A DNA stretch of 64,000 nucleotides from Phoebastria nigripes (lineage: Eukaryota > Chordata > Aves > Procellariiformes > Diomedeidae): NCBI GenBank assembly GCA_035582835.1, contig JAYKAV010003099.1, forward strand, positions 506,408-570,407, read 5' to 3'. Of this stretch, positions 63,906 to 64,000 are shown piece by piece; the stretch's first letter is position 1; the number at the start of each line of letters is the position of its first letter. The notes under the pieces are model-generated. The model was not told the DNA's origin. It made no database searches and saw only the letters and a list, made by a program, of their open reading frames with translations. Both the position numbers and the translations under genes were made by a program.

Positions 63906-64000
63906 GTGAGTACAGCTTGGCAGGCTGGGGTTGAGCTGACACTGAGCCAAAGGGGTTGCATGCCCCCTTGCAGAAACCTTGTGCGAGTCCTTCGGCTGTG
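63906..64000. other. Window end, presumed intron after the exon-like segment
   Basis: Only 95 bases, beginning with the donor gtgagtacag. Nothing else is seen. Confidence 0.35.

Noticed and set aside
50000..64000. DAB2IP 3' exons, expected tail-to-tail with TTLL11 by mammalian gene order
   Set aside because: No minus-strand frame shows the coiled-coil C terminus of that protein. It probably lies beyond the right end.

Overview
The window is vertebrate nuclear DNA, most likely from a bird. It holds multi-exon genes with GT-AG introns, AT-rich introns, old MIR-type fragments, and a solo ERVL-type LTR of a kind I know from neoavian genomes. Scattered single N positions suggest a draft assembly. 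The species cannot be named from the sequence.

The one clear protein gene is TTLL11 (tubulin tyrosine ligase-like 11, a tubulin polyglutamylase) on the + strand. Eight coding exons (4634-4730, 6529-6662, 14729-15304, 15909-16004, 16526-16644, 40953-41210, 43693-43799, 49546-49835) join with consistent phase into 558 codons plus a stop. The N-terminal part and the promoter lie left of the window, so bases 1-4633 are intron. The ATP-grasp catalytic core sits in the second to fourth visible exons, and the C-terminal region common to the TTLL11-type glutamylases in the last four. The introns are large (one is 24.3 kb) and hold no second convincing intact gene.

The 24.3-kb intron contains the most unusual object: a minus-strand coding-like remnant ending in stop codon, AATAAA and poly(A) (32947 to about 34410). 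It looks like a decayed processed retrocopy of an unidentified gene, and lies between two copies of a diverged, unrecognised repeat. Other intronic items are a perfect 22-bp hairpin, a 15-bp hairpin, long poly-T runs, MIR and older repeat debris, and several stretches that look like conserved non-coding elements.

After the TTLL11 stop codon comes about 2-3 kb of AT-rich 3' UTR-like sequence. Near 53 kb the composition turns GC- and CpG-richer. This right-hand part holds a CpG island with YY1/E2F-like sites and a splice donor (about 54.17-54.56 kb), the solo LTR with 5-bp target duplications (54975-55567, minus orientation), a TATA-type promoter candidate (about 61.6 kb) and a strong exon-like segment (63778-63905). 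These may mark an unannotated + strand transcript. In mammals the gene tail-to-tail with TTLL11 is DAB2IP; I found no recognisable DAB2IP exon here.
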